This document shows positions 6,960 through 15,287 of a DNA stretch of 64,000 nucleotides, in pieces. Source of the stretch: Kiritimatiellia bacterium (GTDB lineage Bacteria > Verrucomicrobiota > Kiritimatiellia > RFP12 > UBA1067). Position 1 is the stretch's first letter. Each line of letters starts with the position of its first letter. The notes under the pieces are model-generated. The model saw only the letters and a list, made by a program, of their open reading frames with translations. It was not told where the DNA came from and made no database searches. A program made the position numbers and the translations under genes. The stretch is from NCBI GenBank assembly GCA_017514235.1, contig JAFWKK010000025.1:1-64000 (forward strand). Direction: 5' to 3'.

Positions 6960-8525
6960 ATGGAAATCAAGTCAGACCTGAAGCAATGGTATGCGATATC
7001 CTGTCCGACGACGGGGCTTCGCTTCGACGCGCGTACGCTCGAGCTGCTTGACGCGAACCGCGACGGCAACATCCGCACGGAGGAGGTGCAGGCCGCTCTT
7101 GCGTTCCTGAAGGAGCGCGGCGTCGAGCCGGAGCAGCTCGCCGAGCCCGACCCCGAGGCGGAAGCCAAGCTCGCCGACGTGCTGAAGCGCATCGCGGAAC
7201 TCGAGAAGGCCGAGCCTTCCGAGGCCGACAAGAAGGCGCTCGCCGACTGGGAGGCCGAGGGACGCAAGCCCGAGATCGCGGTCTGCGGCGACGCGACCGC
7301 CGCGGCCGACGCCGCGCTTGCCGCGGTCGAGCCGATCGTCGACGCGTTCTTCACCCCGCCGGACGACATGCCGCTCGTTACGGACGAGCCGGACAAGACG
7401 CTGCCGCTGCGCGACCACCTCAACCCGAAGCACGTGGAGGCGATCATCGACTTCGCCGATAAGTGCGTGAAGCCCGTAATCGGCGAGCGCGAGGCGATCT
7501 CTCGCCTTGAGTGGAAGAAGGTGAAGGCGGCGTTCGCGCCCTACCGCGCGTGGGCGGCGGCGAAGCCTGTAGCGAGCGCACCGGAGAAGGCCGGGCTCGA
7601 GGCGGAGGAGCGTCTTGTGCGCTACCGCATGAACCTCGGGGAGTTCCTTGAGAACTACGTCACGATGGACCGCCTCTACGACGGCAAGGAATGGGCGATG
7701 TTCCAGACGGGCATCCTGCGCATCGACGGGAAGGAGCTGAACCTCTGTTTCCACGTGGCGTCCGAGGCGGCGCACTCCGCGCTTTCCGGCCGCTCCGAGT
7801 GCTGTGTGATCTACCTGAAGCTGACGCGTCCCGAAGAGGGCGCCGAGCGCATGATCTGCGCAGTCGTCACCGCCGGCACGGTGGGCGGGCTGTACGTGGG
7901 CAGGAACGGCGTGTTCTACGACCGCGACGGACGCAACTGGCAGGCGACGATAACGAAGGTCGTCGAGGCGCAGGTCTCGCTGGCTGAGGCGTTCTGGGCG
8001 CCGTGGAAGAAGCTCGGCGCGGCGATTTCCGGTGCGGTAAAGAAGTTCCTGGGCGAGCGCGAGGCGGCGGCGGACGCGAAGCTTTCCGCCGGTGCGCAGA
8101 ACGTGACCGCCGGGAAGAAGGACGGCGCGTCCGGAGCAGGCGGCGCGGCGCTTGCAAGCTCTGTCGCGGCCATCGGCATCGGCATCGGCATGGTCGGCGC
8201 GGCGGCGGCAAGCCTGATGGCGGCCGTTAAGGGCATGGGCCCGTTGCAGATGGCGCTTGCGATAATTGCGATCATCCTCGTCGTGTCGCTGCCGAGCGTG
8301 ATCCTCACGTGGTTCAAGCTGCGCCGCCGCGACCTCGGGGCGATCCTGAACGCGGGCGGCTGGGCCATCAACCGCCAGATGCGCTTCTCGATGAAGCGGG
8401 CGCGCGGGTTCACGAAGTGCGCCCGCACGTCGGAGTGGTGGCTCTACGTGCTGCTAGCCGCGATCCTGCTCGGGCTGCTGGCCTACACGGCATACGCAAT
8501 CTATGTTCGCATGCCGGCGTCGTGA
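6960..8525 (+). CDS. unknown membrane protein with an EF-hand loop
   Basis: I do not recognise the family. The 521-residue product has one textbook EF-hand loop, DANRDGNIRTEE (about residues 31-42), so it may bind calcium. An Ala/Glu-rich helical region and a folded central domain (about 230-345, with a repeated GGLYVGRNGVFYDRDG-type beta pattern) follow. A Gly/Ala-rich linker leads to three hydrophobic segments near residues 395-425, 430-450 and 490-515, separated by a basic stretch (FKLRRRD, MKRARGF). It starts 1 nt after the previous gene with a GGGAG ribosome site, and gspG begins 27 nt later. A link to the secretion apparatus is possible but unproven. Confidence 0.75.
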   Translation: MEIKSDLKQWYAISCPTTGLRFDARTLELLDANRDGNIRTEEVQAALAFLKERGVEPEQLAEPDPEAEAKLADVLKRIAELEKAEPSEADKKALADWEAEGRKPEIAVCGDATAAADAALAAVEPIVDAFFTPPDDMPLVTDEPDKTLPLRDHLNPKHVEAIIDFADKCVKPVIGEREAISRLEWKKVKAAFAPYRAWAAAKPVASAPEKAGLEAEERLVRYRMNLGEFLENYVTMDRLYDGKEWAMFQTGILRIDGKELNLCFHVASEAAHSALSGRSECCVIYLKLTRPEEGAERMICAVVTAGTVGGLYVGRNGVFYDRDGRNWQATITKVVEAQVSLAEAFWAPWKKLGAAISGAVKKFLGEREAAADAKLSAGAQNVTAGKKDGASGAGGAALASSVAAIGIGIGMVGAAAASLMAAVKGMGPLQMALAIIAIILVVSLPSVILTWFKLRRRDLGAILNAGGWAINRQMRFSMKRARGFTKCARTSEWWLYVLLAAILLGLLAYTAYAIYVRMPAS

Positions 8526-8552
8526 TCGTCAAAGTCATAAGGAGACAGTAAG

Positions 8553-8972
8553 ATGAACAATAAGGAAAACAAGCTTGCGGAGGCCGCGCGTCGCGGCTTT
8601 ACGCTCGTCGAACTGCTGGTCGTGGTGGCGATCCTCGGCATTCTCGGCACGATCGCCATACAGAACGTGACGGGCCATATCGCCAAGACGCGCATCACGG
8701 CGGCGGAAGCCGGCGTTCGCGCCCTGCAGGAAGCCTGCGCCTCGTACTACATACAGCACAAGAAGCTTCCGACGAGCCTTGAGCAGCTCGTCGAGGGCGA
8801 CGACCCGATCCTCGAGGGCGGCGACGGTGCGCTCTACGACCCATGGGACACCAAGTACGAGCTTGAGGTCAAGGGCAAGAAGGTCATCATCAAGTCCGCC
8901 GGCGAAGACGGCTCGATGGGCACCGAGGACGACATCCGCAGCGACGTCAAGAAGAAGGCGGAGAAAGAATAA
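8553..8972 (+). CDS. gspG: type II secretion major pseudopilin GspG
   Basis: GspG forms the periplasmic pseudopilus that pushes folded substrates through the outer-membrane secretin. The 139-residue precursor has a short basic leader ending RRG, then the prepilin cleavage site and N-methylated helix FTLVELLVVVAILGILGT with Glu at position +5. The C-terminal domain has the GspG pattern ALYDPWDTKYE and a calcium-site-like GEDGSMGTEDDI. It is the first of five overlapping pseudopilin genes (G-H-I-J-K). The secretin, ATPase and platform genes are not in the window. Confidence 0.93.
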   Translation: MNNKENKLAEAARRGFTLVELLVVVAILGILGTIAIQNVTGHIAKTRITAAEAGVRALQEACASYYIQHKKLPTSLEQLVEGDDPILEGGDGALYDPWDTKYELEVKGKKVIIKSAGEDGSMGTEDDIRSDVKKKAEKE

Positions 8973-8981
8973 GGAACCGAC

Positions 8982-9824
8982 GTGGGGCGCAGGGCGTTCA
9001 CCTTGGTCGAGCTGCTGGTGATCGTGGCGGTCATCGGCATCATGACGACGGCGGCTGTCCTGAGCGTCACCTCGGGCCAGCGCGCCGTTCGCGTAAAGGG
9101 CGCGACGCGCGACGTGTTCGCCGCGATCCGCCAGGCGCGATCCACCGCCCTCGTCACGCAGATGCCCGCCATCATCACCTACTCCAACGATACGGAGGAC
9201 GGCGAACCGGTGGCGAAGATCGAGATCACGTCGGCTAAGCTCTTCGACTCCGGCATAGACCGGTCGCAGGTCCAGACGTTGACCGGTGCGCCGCTGCAAG
9301 GCGACTCCCGCCGGGAATCGCAGCTGGCCGCTTCGTCCGGCAAGGAAGGCGCCGCAAAGGGCCAGCAGCCCGAGAACGAAGAGGGCCGCACCGTCGAGGA
9401 GATACTTTTCGCACCGATCAGCGCCGACGTAGTGCGCGGAATGCGGCTTAAGGTGCTGTCGGGCGACAAGCTCCCGGCGAACGCCGTCAGCACGGAGGAG
9501 CGGGCCAAGCCTAGGATCTCCGTGTTCTCCAACGTCGACTACCTGCTCGGACGGTTCAAGGACGCGAAGTCCGAGGCCGCGAAGCAGGATTCCGAGAAGT
9601 CGGCTGCGGACGGCGGCGCGGAGAAGGACAAGGGCGCCCAGCCTGCGGATGCGGCGGCGGAAGACGAGGGGCCTGTCTCCATCGTCTGGGAGACGAACGG
9701 CCGCGTGGAGCCGCACCAGGTCTGGATATATCCGGACGGGGCGCGGCCCGAGGACGGGCTTTCCATACGCGTCGACCGCTTCGGCGGAGCTAAGGTGGTG
9801 TCGGGTGACGGCCGTGACGAATAG
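8982..9824 (+). CDS. gspH: GspH-like minor pseudopilin
   Basis: This is a type IV pilin-like protein with an almost bare leader (MGRR) before AFTLVELLVIVAVIGIMTT, including the +5 Glu. At 280 residues it is longer than typical GspH. The extra length is a Lys/Glu/Ala-rich charged stretch around residues 190-230, probably a disordered linker. Its place between gspG and gspI supports GspH, a minor pseudopilin near the pseudopilus tip. The start is GTG (8982), 9 nt after gspG. The 3' end overlaps the start of gspI. Confidence 0.8.
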   Translation: MGRRAFTLVELLVIVAVIGIMTTAAVLSVTSGQRAVRVKGATRDVFAAIRQARSTALVTQMPAIITYSNDTEDGEPVAKIEITSAKLFDSGIDRSQVQTLTGAPLQGDSRRESQLAASSGKEGAAKGQQPENEEGRTVEEILFAPISADVVRGMRLKVLSGDKLPANAVSTEERAKPRISVFSNVDYLLGRFKDAKSEAAKQDSEKSAADGGAEKDKGAQPADAAAEDEGPVSIVWETNGRVEPHQVWIYPDGARPEDGLSIRVDRFGGAKVVSGDGRDE

Positions 9825-10272
9825 GGGCTTCACGCTGCTTGAGGTGCTGCTGGCCGCGCTCATTCTCGGGCTGGGGCTTACCGGCATTCTCGTCTCGATG
9901 AGCCAGGCCCAGAAGATGATGATGTCGTCCACCGAGCTCGAGACCGCGCAGGAGGTGATGGACCTCGGCGACATGGCGTATCCGCTGGAGGAGACGAAGG
10001 AGGAGGACGACCTCGACGTGCGCGAGACCAGGGCGACCGAGCTGTGGGACCTCGTGACCGAGGAGCGCATGACGAGCGAGCAGCGCGAGAAGTTCCACGG
10101 CTACGTCTGGGAGCGCGAGAACCTCGACCGAAACATCTCCGACGACGACGACAAGCGCATGAACGGGCTCCGCCGCGTGCGCATAACGGTCACGTGGGGC
10201 GAGCGCGGCCAGGGCAGGGGCAAGGCGGAGCGGGAGACTTACGTGACGCTCTGGAGGAAGCCCGATGAGTAG
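9805..10272 (+). CDS. gspI: GspI-like minor pseudopilin
   Basis: The first residues from a GTG start (9805, or GTG 9814 three codons later) lead straight into NRGFTLLEVLLAALILGLGL, a prepilin motif with the +5 Glu and the LEVLLA pattern typical of GspI. The 155-residue product continues with a very acidic segment (EETKEEDDLDVRE) and ends with a beta-rich RVRITVTWGERG...YVTLWRKPDE, as in GspI C-termini. GspI with J and K forms the pseudopilus tip. It overlaps gspH by 20 nt and gspJ by 8 nt, which implies translational coupling. Confidence 0.85.
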   Translation: MTAVTNRGFTLLEVLLAALILGLGLTGILVSMSQAQKMMMSSTELETAQEVMDLGDMAYPLEETKEEDDLDVRETRATELWDLVTEERMTSEQREKFHGYVWERENLDRNISDDDDKRMNGLRRVRITVTWGERGQGRGKAERETYVTLWRKPDE

Positions 10273-11101
10273 GGCGTTCACGATGATCGAGCTGCTGATG
10301 GCGACGCTGCTCCTGGGCGTCGTCACGGCGCTTTCCGCGCTCACCTTCCAGGCCGTGACGCGCGGCTGGCAGGTGTCCGCCGACTACATGGACAAGATGC
10401 AGCGCACCGATTACGCGCTCAACCAGGTGGTTTCGGGGCTGCGCAGCATGTACTACCCGCACGACGGCAAGCAGGACGACCGCTACGGCTTCGTGCTCGA
10501 GAACAACGGCGAGGGGGAAAGCCCGCGCGACTCGGACGTGATAACCTGGTCGAAGACCGGCCCTGCCATCGTCGGCACCAAGAACGCCATCGCCGACACC
10601 GTGCACCGGGTGCAGGTGATGGTGCTGGAGGAGGGCAATTCCGACTATCAGGAGGAGATACAGAAGACCGGGCTGTACGCCCGTCTCTGCGGCGACGCCG
10701 CGCTGAAGCCCAAGACGGGGGAAGGCGACGGCTCCGCCGACGACACCGACTACACGTTCGCCAACGCCGACCTTTACCAGCCGGTCCTGGTGGCCGACGG
10801 CGTGGTCGGCTTCAACTGCCGCGTAATCAAGAAGGCCGAGGACATCAAGGGCGGCACGGCGAATTCGGGCGAGAACGACATCGAAACGTTCGAGGACGAG
10901 TTCGCCGAGTCCAACTCGGTGCCGTACAAGGTGGAGCTGACGTTCCAGGTCGAGAAGGCCGACGAGACGTTCCGCTCCCGGACGCAGCGCGCGCCGATGG
11001 TGCGCATAATCCGCATCCCGATACACGAGCAGTCGCTTGACGGCGTGGCCCCGCCCTCCGACGCCGGAAAGGGCGGCAACAAGAAGGGAGGCAGGAAATG
11101 A
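10265..11101 (+). CDS. gspJ: GspJ-like minor pseudopilin
   Basis: The 278-residue product begins MSRAFTMIELLMATLLLGVV, a prepilin helix with Glu at +5, then LTFQAVTRGWQVSADYMDKM, a pattern common in GspJ. A large beta-rich C-terminal domain follows, and the last 20 residues are Lys/Gly-rich (GKGGNKKGGRK). It overlaps gspI upstream and gspK downstream (ATGA), so stoichiometric production of the tip complex is likely. I see no cysteines arranged as a conserved pair. Confidence 0.87.
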   Translation: MSRAFTMIELLMATLLLGVVTALSALTFQAVTRGWQVSADYMDKMQRTDYALNQVVSGLRSMYYPHDGKQDDRYGFVLENNGEGESPRDSDVITWSKTGPAIVGTKNAIADTVHRVQVMVLEEGNSDYQEEIQKTGLYARLCGDAALKPKTGEGDGSADDTDYTFANADLYQPVLVADGVVGFNCRVIKKAEDIKGGTANSGENDIETFEDEFAESNSVPYKVELTFQVEKADETFRSRTQRAPMVRIIRIPIHEQSLDGVAPPSDAGKGGNKKGGRK

Positions 11102-12411
11102 CGCCCCCCCGCGCACGCGCCGGCAGCGCGCTCCTGATGGCGCTTTGGATCATCGCCGTCCTTGCGGTGATGGTGCTGTCCTTCTCGTTCGAGGCCCACC
11201 AGCAGGCCGGCATAAACGTCTACGTCCGCGAGCGCAACCGCGTCAACCGCCTCGTAGAGCCGGGCCGCATCCTCGGCGAGACCATACTGCTCGGCTACGG
11301 CGACGCCAAGGAGTGGAACGAGGACGAGGACGTGGCGGACCTGGACGAGGAGGACCGCTGGTACAAGGAGAAGCGCGACCTTAAGTTCAGGACGTGCTGC
11401 AAGATAGGCCCGATCCTCATGGACGAGGAAGACCCCGAATCCGGCACGGTGACGGTCGACATCGAGCTGGCCAACTCCGGCGCCTCGAACGGCATCAACG
11501 TGAACGAGCTGTTTTCCGGCGGCGACCAGAACTACCTGCTCAGGTGGCAGATGATACTCAGGAACGCCGGCATCAACGAGGAGCTGGAGGTTGAGGTGAA
11601 GGACGCCGACGGGCGCGGCTCGAGCCGCCACAACCTCATGAACCACCTCATAGCCTGCTGGAACGACTGGCGCGACGAGGATGACAACGTGTCGGCCGGG
11701 CCCATCACCAACGACCCCGACGTGAAGTCGGAGTCGGACGACGGCGCCGAGTCGAAGTGGTACGAGGAATACGACGAGACGCTGGAGAAGGAGGCGCGCG
11801 GACGCGAGGAGCGCGAGGCCGCCAAGGAAGACCGCCGCCGCCCTAGAAACGGCTCGATACCCGACATCAAGGAGCTGGGCTACATACGCGGCTTCCGCGA
11901 CTTCCCGGCCATTCTTACGGGCGGGCTGCTGCACCCAGACGAGGACGAGTCGGAGGAGAACCCGCGCCTTAAGGGCATCGTGGACCTCCTTGGCACGACC
12001 GGCAGCTCGAAGATCACGATAACGCCTACGACCACCATCGACCAGCTGATGACCATTCCCGGCATCTTCCCGGAAGGCGACGACGATGACGACCGCGAGG
12101 ACAGCATGATGCTGGCGCAGGCGGTCCTGGACGCGCTCAAGATCAAGCCCGAGGACTACGACGTTGACGAAAGCAGGGACTGGTGGCCGTACAAGGACTG
12201 GGCCGACCTGTGCCAACGCGTCGCGGACGTCGCCGACACGAACATCCAGATCGGCGACGAGGCGCAGCAGTACATCGAATGGCAGCCAAGCGAAACGAGC
12301 GTCTTCAAGATGAAGATATCATGCGAGTCGATGGGCATGACGCGTGAGGTGAACTGCAAGTGCTACGTCAAGGACAAGAAGGTGCGGTACATCGAATGGA
12401 GGGAGAACTGA
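11098..12411 (+). CDS. gspK: GspK-like minor pseudopilin
   Basis: GspK caps the pseudopilus. The 437-residue protein starts with a basic leader and SALLMALWIIAVLAVMVLSF, the GspK-type helix that lacks the +5 Glu, as in the family. A large alpha/beta domain follows with helix-hairpin-helix-like stretches (TTIDQLMTIPGIFPEGDDD; the segment near residues 345-375 ending in an RDWWPYKDW motif). Many acidic stretches (DEDVADLDEED, GDDDDDRED) are typical of GspK calcium-binding loops. It overlaps gspJ by 4 nt and folD follows after a single base. Confidence 0.87.
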   Translation: MTPPRARAGSALLMALWIIAVLAVMVLSFSFEAHQQAGINVYVRERNRVNRLVEPGRILGETILLGYGDAKEWNEDEDVADLDEEDRWYKEKRDLKFRTCCKIGPILMDEEDPESGTVTVDIELANSGASNGINVNELFSGGDQNYLLRWQMILRNAGINEELEVEVKDADGRGSSRHNLMNHLIACWNDWRDEDDNVSAGPITNDPDVKSESDDGAESKWYEEYDETLEKEARGREEREAAKEDRRRPRNGSIPDIKELGYIRGFRDFPAILTGGLLHPDEDESEENPRLKGIVDLLGTTGSSKITITPTTTIDQLMTIPGIFPEGDDDDDREDSMMLAQAVLDALKIKPEDYDVDESRDWWPYKDWADLCQRVADVADTNIQIGDEAQQYIEWQPSETSVFKMKISCESMGMTREVNCKCYVKDKKVRYIEWREN

Positions 12412-12412
12412 A

Positions 12413-13321
12413 ATGACTGAATCAGGGAAGGCGAAGGTCATCGACGGGAAGCTGCTGGCCGCAAGGCTGCGCGGCGAGATAGCGGACGGAGTCGCCGCGC
12501 TGAAGGCGGAAAGGGGCGTGACGCCCGCGCTGGCGGTGATCCTGGTGGGAGAGAACCCGGCGAGCGTGAGCTACGTCACGGCGAAGGAACGCGCTTGCGC
12601 CGAGGCCGGCATCGCGTCGCGTGAGATCCGCCTGCCCGCGTCGGCTGCGGAGGAAGAGCTCCTCTCCCATGTCGCCGCGCTTAACGCAGACCCGGCGATA
12701 CACGGCATCCTCGTGCAGCTGCCGCTGCCGAAGGGGTTTGACGAGAAGAAGGTGATCGACGCCATCTCGCCCGAGAAGGACGTGGACGGCTTCACGCCGG
12801 TCAACGTAGGGCGGATGCTGATTGGCGAGAGGTGCTTCCTTCCGTGCACGCCGCACGGGATACTCAAGCTGATAGAGTTCGCGGGCGTCGACGTGCGGGG
12901 ACGTCACGCGGTCGTGATCGGACGCTCCAACATAGTCGGCAAGCCTGTCGCCGCGCTTCTCGCGCGGAAGGGGACGGACGCGACCGTCACGCTCTGCCAC
13001 ACAGGCACGCCGGACATCGCGGCGTTCACGCGCCAGGCGGACGTGGTGGTCGTAGCGGCAGGGCGCCCCGGCACGCTCACCGGCGACATGCTAAAGCCGG
13101 GCGCGGTGGTTATCGACGTCGGAGTGAACCGCATTCCGGACGCGACGCGTCCGAAGGGCTTCCGGCTTGTCGGCGATGCGGACTTCGACTCGTGCGCGGC
13201 GGTGGCGTCGGCCATAACGCCGGTTCCGGGCGGAGTCGGCCCCATGACGATAACGATGCTCCTCTGGAACACGCTGGAGAGCGCACGCGCCGCAGCCCTG
13301 GACGCCGGCGCGTCCGAATGA
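12413..13321 (+). CDS. folD: bifunctional methylenetetrahydrofolate dehydrogenase/cyclohydrolase
   Basis: FolD interconverts 5,10-methylene-, methenyl- and 10-formyl-tetrahydrofolate, supplying one-carbon units for purines and formyl-Met. The 302-residue product has the catalytic YVTAKERA segment (Tyr and Lys), QLPLPKGFDEKKV, KDVDGFTPVNVG, the Rossmann motif VVIGRSNIVGKPVA and the signature PVPGGVGPMTITML. The length is near the usual 285-300. The ATG lies 1 nt after gspK, so it is probably carried on the pseudopilin transcript although functionally unrelated. Confidence 0.97.
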   Translation: MTESGKAKVIDGKLLAARLRGEIADGVAALKAERGVTPALAVILVGENPASVSYVTAKERACAEAGIASREIRLPASAAEEELLSHVAALNADPAIHGILVQLPLPKGFDEKKVIDAISPEKDVDGFTPVNVGRMLIGERCFLPCTPHGILKLIEFAGVDVRGRHAVVIGRSNIVGKPVAALLARKGTDATVTLCHTGTPDIAAFTRQADVVVVAAGRPGTLTGDMLKPGAVVIDVGVNRIPDATRPKGFRLVGDADFDSCAAVASAITPVPGGVGPMTITMLLWNTLESARAAALDAGASE

Positions 13322-13356
13322 GCGCGGCGGTTTCGTAGAGGGAAAAGGCGGCGGTC

Positions 13357-13827
13357 ATGGACAAGTTCACCCCGGAGAAGCGATCGAAGATCATGTCCGC
13401 CATACATTCGCGCGACACGCTTCCCGAGGTGACAGTCCGCAAGTGGCTCTTCTCGCGCGGATACCGGTTCCGCACGTGCGACAGGCGTATCGCCGGCCGT
13501 CCCGACGTCGTCCTGCCGCGGCTGAGAACGCTGATCGAGGTTCGCGGCTGCTTCTGGCACCACCACGGGTGGGAGTGGGACGGGCGAAAGCTCGTGCAGG
13601 TCGCGGAATGCTCCCAGGCGACCGCGCCGAAGTCCAACAGGGCGTTCTGGAACGGCAAGTTCCGCCGGAACGTCCGCCGCGACACGGACCATGAGAGGCT
13701 TTGGACCGAGCAGGGCTGGAACGTCATCGTAATCTGGGAGTGCGGACTAAGGACCGCCGCAGACCGCGAGAAGACTTTCGCCAAGGTCGGCATGTGGCTG
13801 GACGGATTCGGGCGAAAGGCGGGGTGA
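13357..13827 (+). CDS. vsr: very short patch repair (T/G mismatch) endonuclease
   Basis: Vsr nicks 5' of the T in T:G mismatches that arise by deamination of 5-methylcytosine. The product is 156 residues, the same length as E. coli Vsr. It shows the N-terminal KRSKIMSAIHSRDTLPEV helix, the catalytic Asp in GRPDVVLPR, the zinc/active-site segment RGCFWHHHGW with a later Cys, NRAFWNGKFRRNVRRD, and the C-terminal GWNVIVIWECGL. Vsr normally partners a Dcm-like cytosine methylase; none is encoded next to it. It sits 35 nt after folD and 2 nt before the next gene. Confidence 0.93.
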   Translation: MDKFTPEKRSKIMSAIHSRDTLPEVTVRKWLFSRGYRFRTCDRRIAGRPDVVLPRLRTLIEVRGCFWHHHGWEWDGRKLVQVAECSQATAPKSNRAFWNGKFRRNVRRDTDHERLWTEQGWNVIVIWECGLRTAADREKTFAKVGMWLDGFGRKAG

Positions 13828-13829
13828 CG

Positions 13830-14147
13830 ATGTTCTTCAACTGGAAAGGCATAGCGATAGTTCTTGCGGCCATTGCGGTGGTGGTCGGGCTCTGCGCGCT
13901 CGACCTGCGTTGCTCAGGCGGAGGGGAGGAGATACCCGTGATAGCGAGGGCCAGGGGAGAGATAGAGGCTGGCGTGAAGGAGCAGCGCATCCTGCAGGCG
14001 GACGAGCTTGCAAGGCTGGCGCGCGACATGCGCGCGCTTGCGAAGCGGTACGTCGAAAGGGGCGAGAACAGGAAGGCCCAGCGCGCCATCGGCGCGGCGC
14101 AGGAGCTGGACAGGAAGATCAGGGAGCTGCGCGGCGAAAGCAAATGA
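13830..14147 (+). CDS. small membrane-anchored coiled-coil protein, unknown
   Basis: I do not recognise this 105-residue protein. Residues about 5-25 (GIAIVLAAIAVVVGLCALDL) are a single membrane helix, after which a Cys-Ser-Gly-Gly stretch leads to a highly charged helical region (about 40-105) rich in Arg, Glu and Ala, likely a coiled coil (ADELARLARDMRALAKRYVE). The start at 13830 lies 2 nt after vsr, and its stop overlaps the next start (ATGA). A structural or scaffolding role is possible; no function is claimed. Confidence 0.65.
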   Translation: MFFNWKGIAIVLAAIAVVVGLCALDLRCSGGGEEIPVIARARGEIEAGVKEQRILQADELARLARDMRALAKRYVERGENRKAQRAIGAAQELDRKIRELRGESK

Positions 14148-15034
14148 AAGGCAACTACGGATTCGAGCGGCGCGCCTATCTGCTGGACGTGATCGACCGG
14201 TGCCCGAACCGGCTGGCGATGCAGGAGCTTGTGGACGTTCTCGCCCGCTTCGGCTACAACGAGTTCTTCCTTTACGACTCGGCGCCGTCGCGCGAGGTTC
14301 CGCTTGAGACGGCGAAGACCGAGGCCTACTGCGGCATTCAGGGGCTTGACTTCAAGGTCATAGGGGCGGACGGCTTGCGCGCGATGGAGACGGATGCAGC
14401 CTGCGTTCTTGCACCCACTTTTGCCGCGCGTTCGCTGTGCGGTCGCATCGAGGAGATGCGCGTCGCAATGGAGAAAGCCGAGGAAGCGGGGCGTTCGCGC
14501 AAGGCGAAGAGGTTCCTCGTGACCGACCTTTCCGACGGCTATGCGTGGCATCCGCTTTGCGTGTCGCTGCCGGGGATCGTTCTTGCGGGGAACCTGATGA
14601 CGGCGGGACGCTCTGCGGCCAAGGGTGACCTCGAAAAAGACCTTTGCTCGGTGATGGACCTTCCGCTCGGCGGACTTCTCCAGAAGCTAGGAACGCTTTA
14701 CCTGCGCGGCGGAGCGGTGCGGGCGGACGCGTCGGAATACTTCAACATACTCGCCGGCGACGTCGGCTATTCCCGACACCCCGGAATAACGCAGTTCGTG
14801 CTTGACGACGTCTCCGCCGTCGCGCATGGCGTCCGCATCGCGCTGGAGCATTGGGTCGATCGCAACGACTGGGCGAAGGAGATATCCTACGCCGCGAGCC
14901 TTCTTGATTGCGCCTGCCACAGGCGCGACGAAGCGCGGCTCAGGGCGCTCCGAGACGAACACGGCCGCATCTGGCGCATGCGCTTCGAGCCGTCCGGCCG
15001 CGTGGAGTCCCTCTCCCGCCTGCCGCGCTTTTGA
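14144..15034 (+). CDS. shortened GH20-like (hexosaminidase-fold) protein
   Basis: The N-terminus, RRAYLLDVIDRCPNRLAMQE then LVDVLARFGYNEFFLYDSAP, matches the first strands and helix of GH20-like TIM barrels (LDVSRNR...LVDxLAxLGYNxLQLY). Near residue 125 the sequence TDLSDGYAWHPLCVSLPGI matches the late-barrel TDWGDxGHWQPLPVSxPG motif. The central barrel strands that would carry the Asp-Glu catalytic pair are missing, so at 296 residues this is likely a non-hydrolytic derivative or a protein with another role. There is no signal peptide. It closes the long run starting at 4554. Confidence 0.6.
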   Translation: MKGNYGFERRAYLLDVIDRCPNRLAMQELVDVLARFGYNEFFLYDSAPSREVPLETAKTEAYCGIQGLDFKVIGADGLRAMETDAACVLAPTFAARSLCGRIEEMRVAMEKAEEAGRSRKAKRFLVTDLSDGYAWHPLCVSLPGIVLAGNLMTAGRSAAKGDLEKDLCSVMDLPLGGLLQKLGTLYLRGGAVRADASEYFNILAGDVGYSRHPGITQFVLDDVSAVAHGVRIALEHWVDRNDWAKEISYAASLLDCACHRRDEARLRALRDEHGRIWRMRFEPSGRVESLSRLPRF

Positions 15035-15084
15035 TTGTCTGCAGACGACTCGACAGAGCCCCGTGCGCATAATTGCTGACTTAA

Positions 15085-15092
15085 TTGCGCAA
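15085..15092. promoter_or_regulatory. TTGCGCAA palindrome upstream of the XylR-like gene
   Basis: The perfect 8-bp palindrome TTGCGCAA sits in an AT-rich leader about 195 bp before the regulator gene. The same core occurs again just downstream of that gene (16542-16549). Two copies bracketing a transcription factor suggest an operator, which is inference. Confidence 0.4.
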
Positions 15093-15119
15093 AAGTATAA
15101 GAATTAAATTGGAATAAAT

Positions 15120-15153
15120 GTTATCATACCAATCACTAAGATGGTATGACAAC
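15120..15153. repeat. inverted repeat upstream of the XylR-like gene
   Basis: GTTATCATACCA (15120-15131) and TGGTATGACAAC (15142-15153) match in 11 of 12 positions as an inverted repeat with a 10-bp spacer. It lies in the AT-rich region between the GH20-like gene and the regulator, where no coding sequence is credible. It may be a binding site for a dimeric regulator or an RNA hairpin. Confidence 0.5.
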
Positions 15154-15229
15154 ATTGTCCATTAGTCTGCAATCCGATGAAGTGAGGTTTTTTAACAAAC
15201 CCTATGCCGTTATGTTGCAGTTTTTGGCA

Positions 15230-15240
15230 GGGGGGGGGGG
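15230..15240 (+). repeat. homopolymeric tract of 11 G residues
   Basis: Eleven consecutive G residues lie 47 nt upstream of the regulator ATG. The regulator frame is closed upstream by a TGA at 15264, so the tract cannot be inside its coding sequence. Tracts of this length are prone to slipped-strand change. It may alter promoter spacing or RNA structure, or it may be an assembly-sensitive site. Confidence 0.7.
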
Positions 15241-15287
15241 TATTTTAAGTGTTTATCCCCGATTGAAAAAGGTGTGCTGGTTATTGT

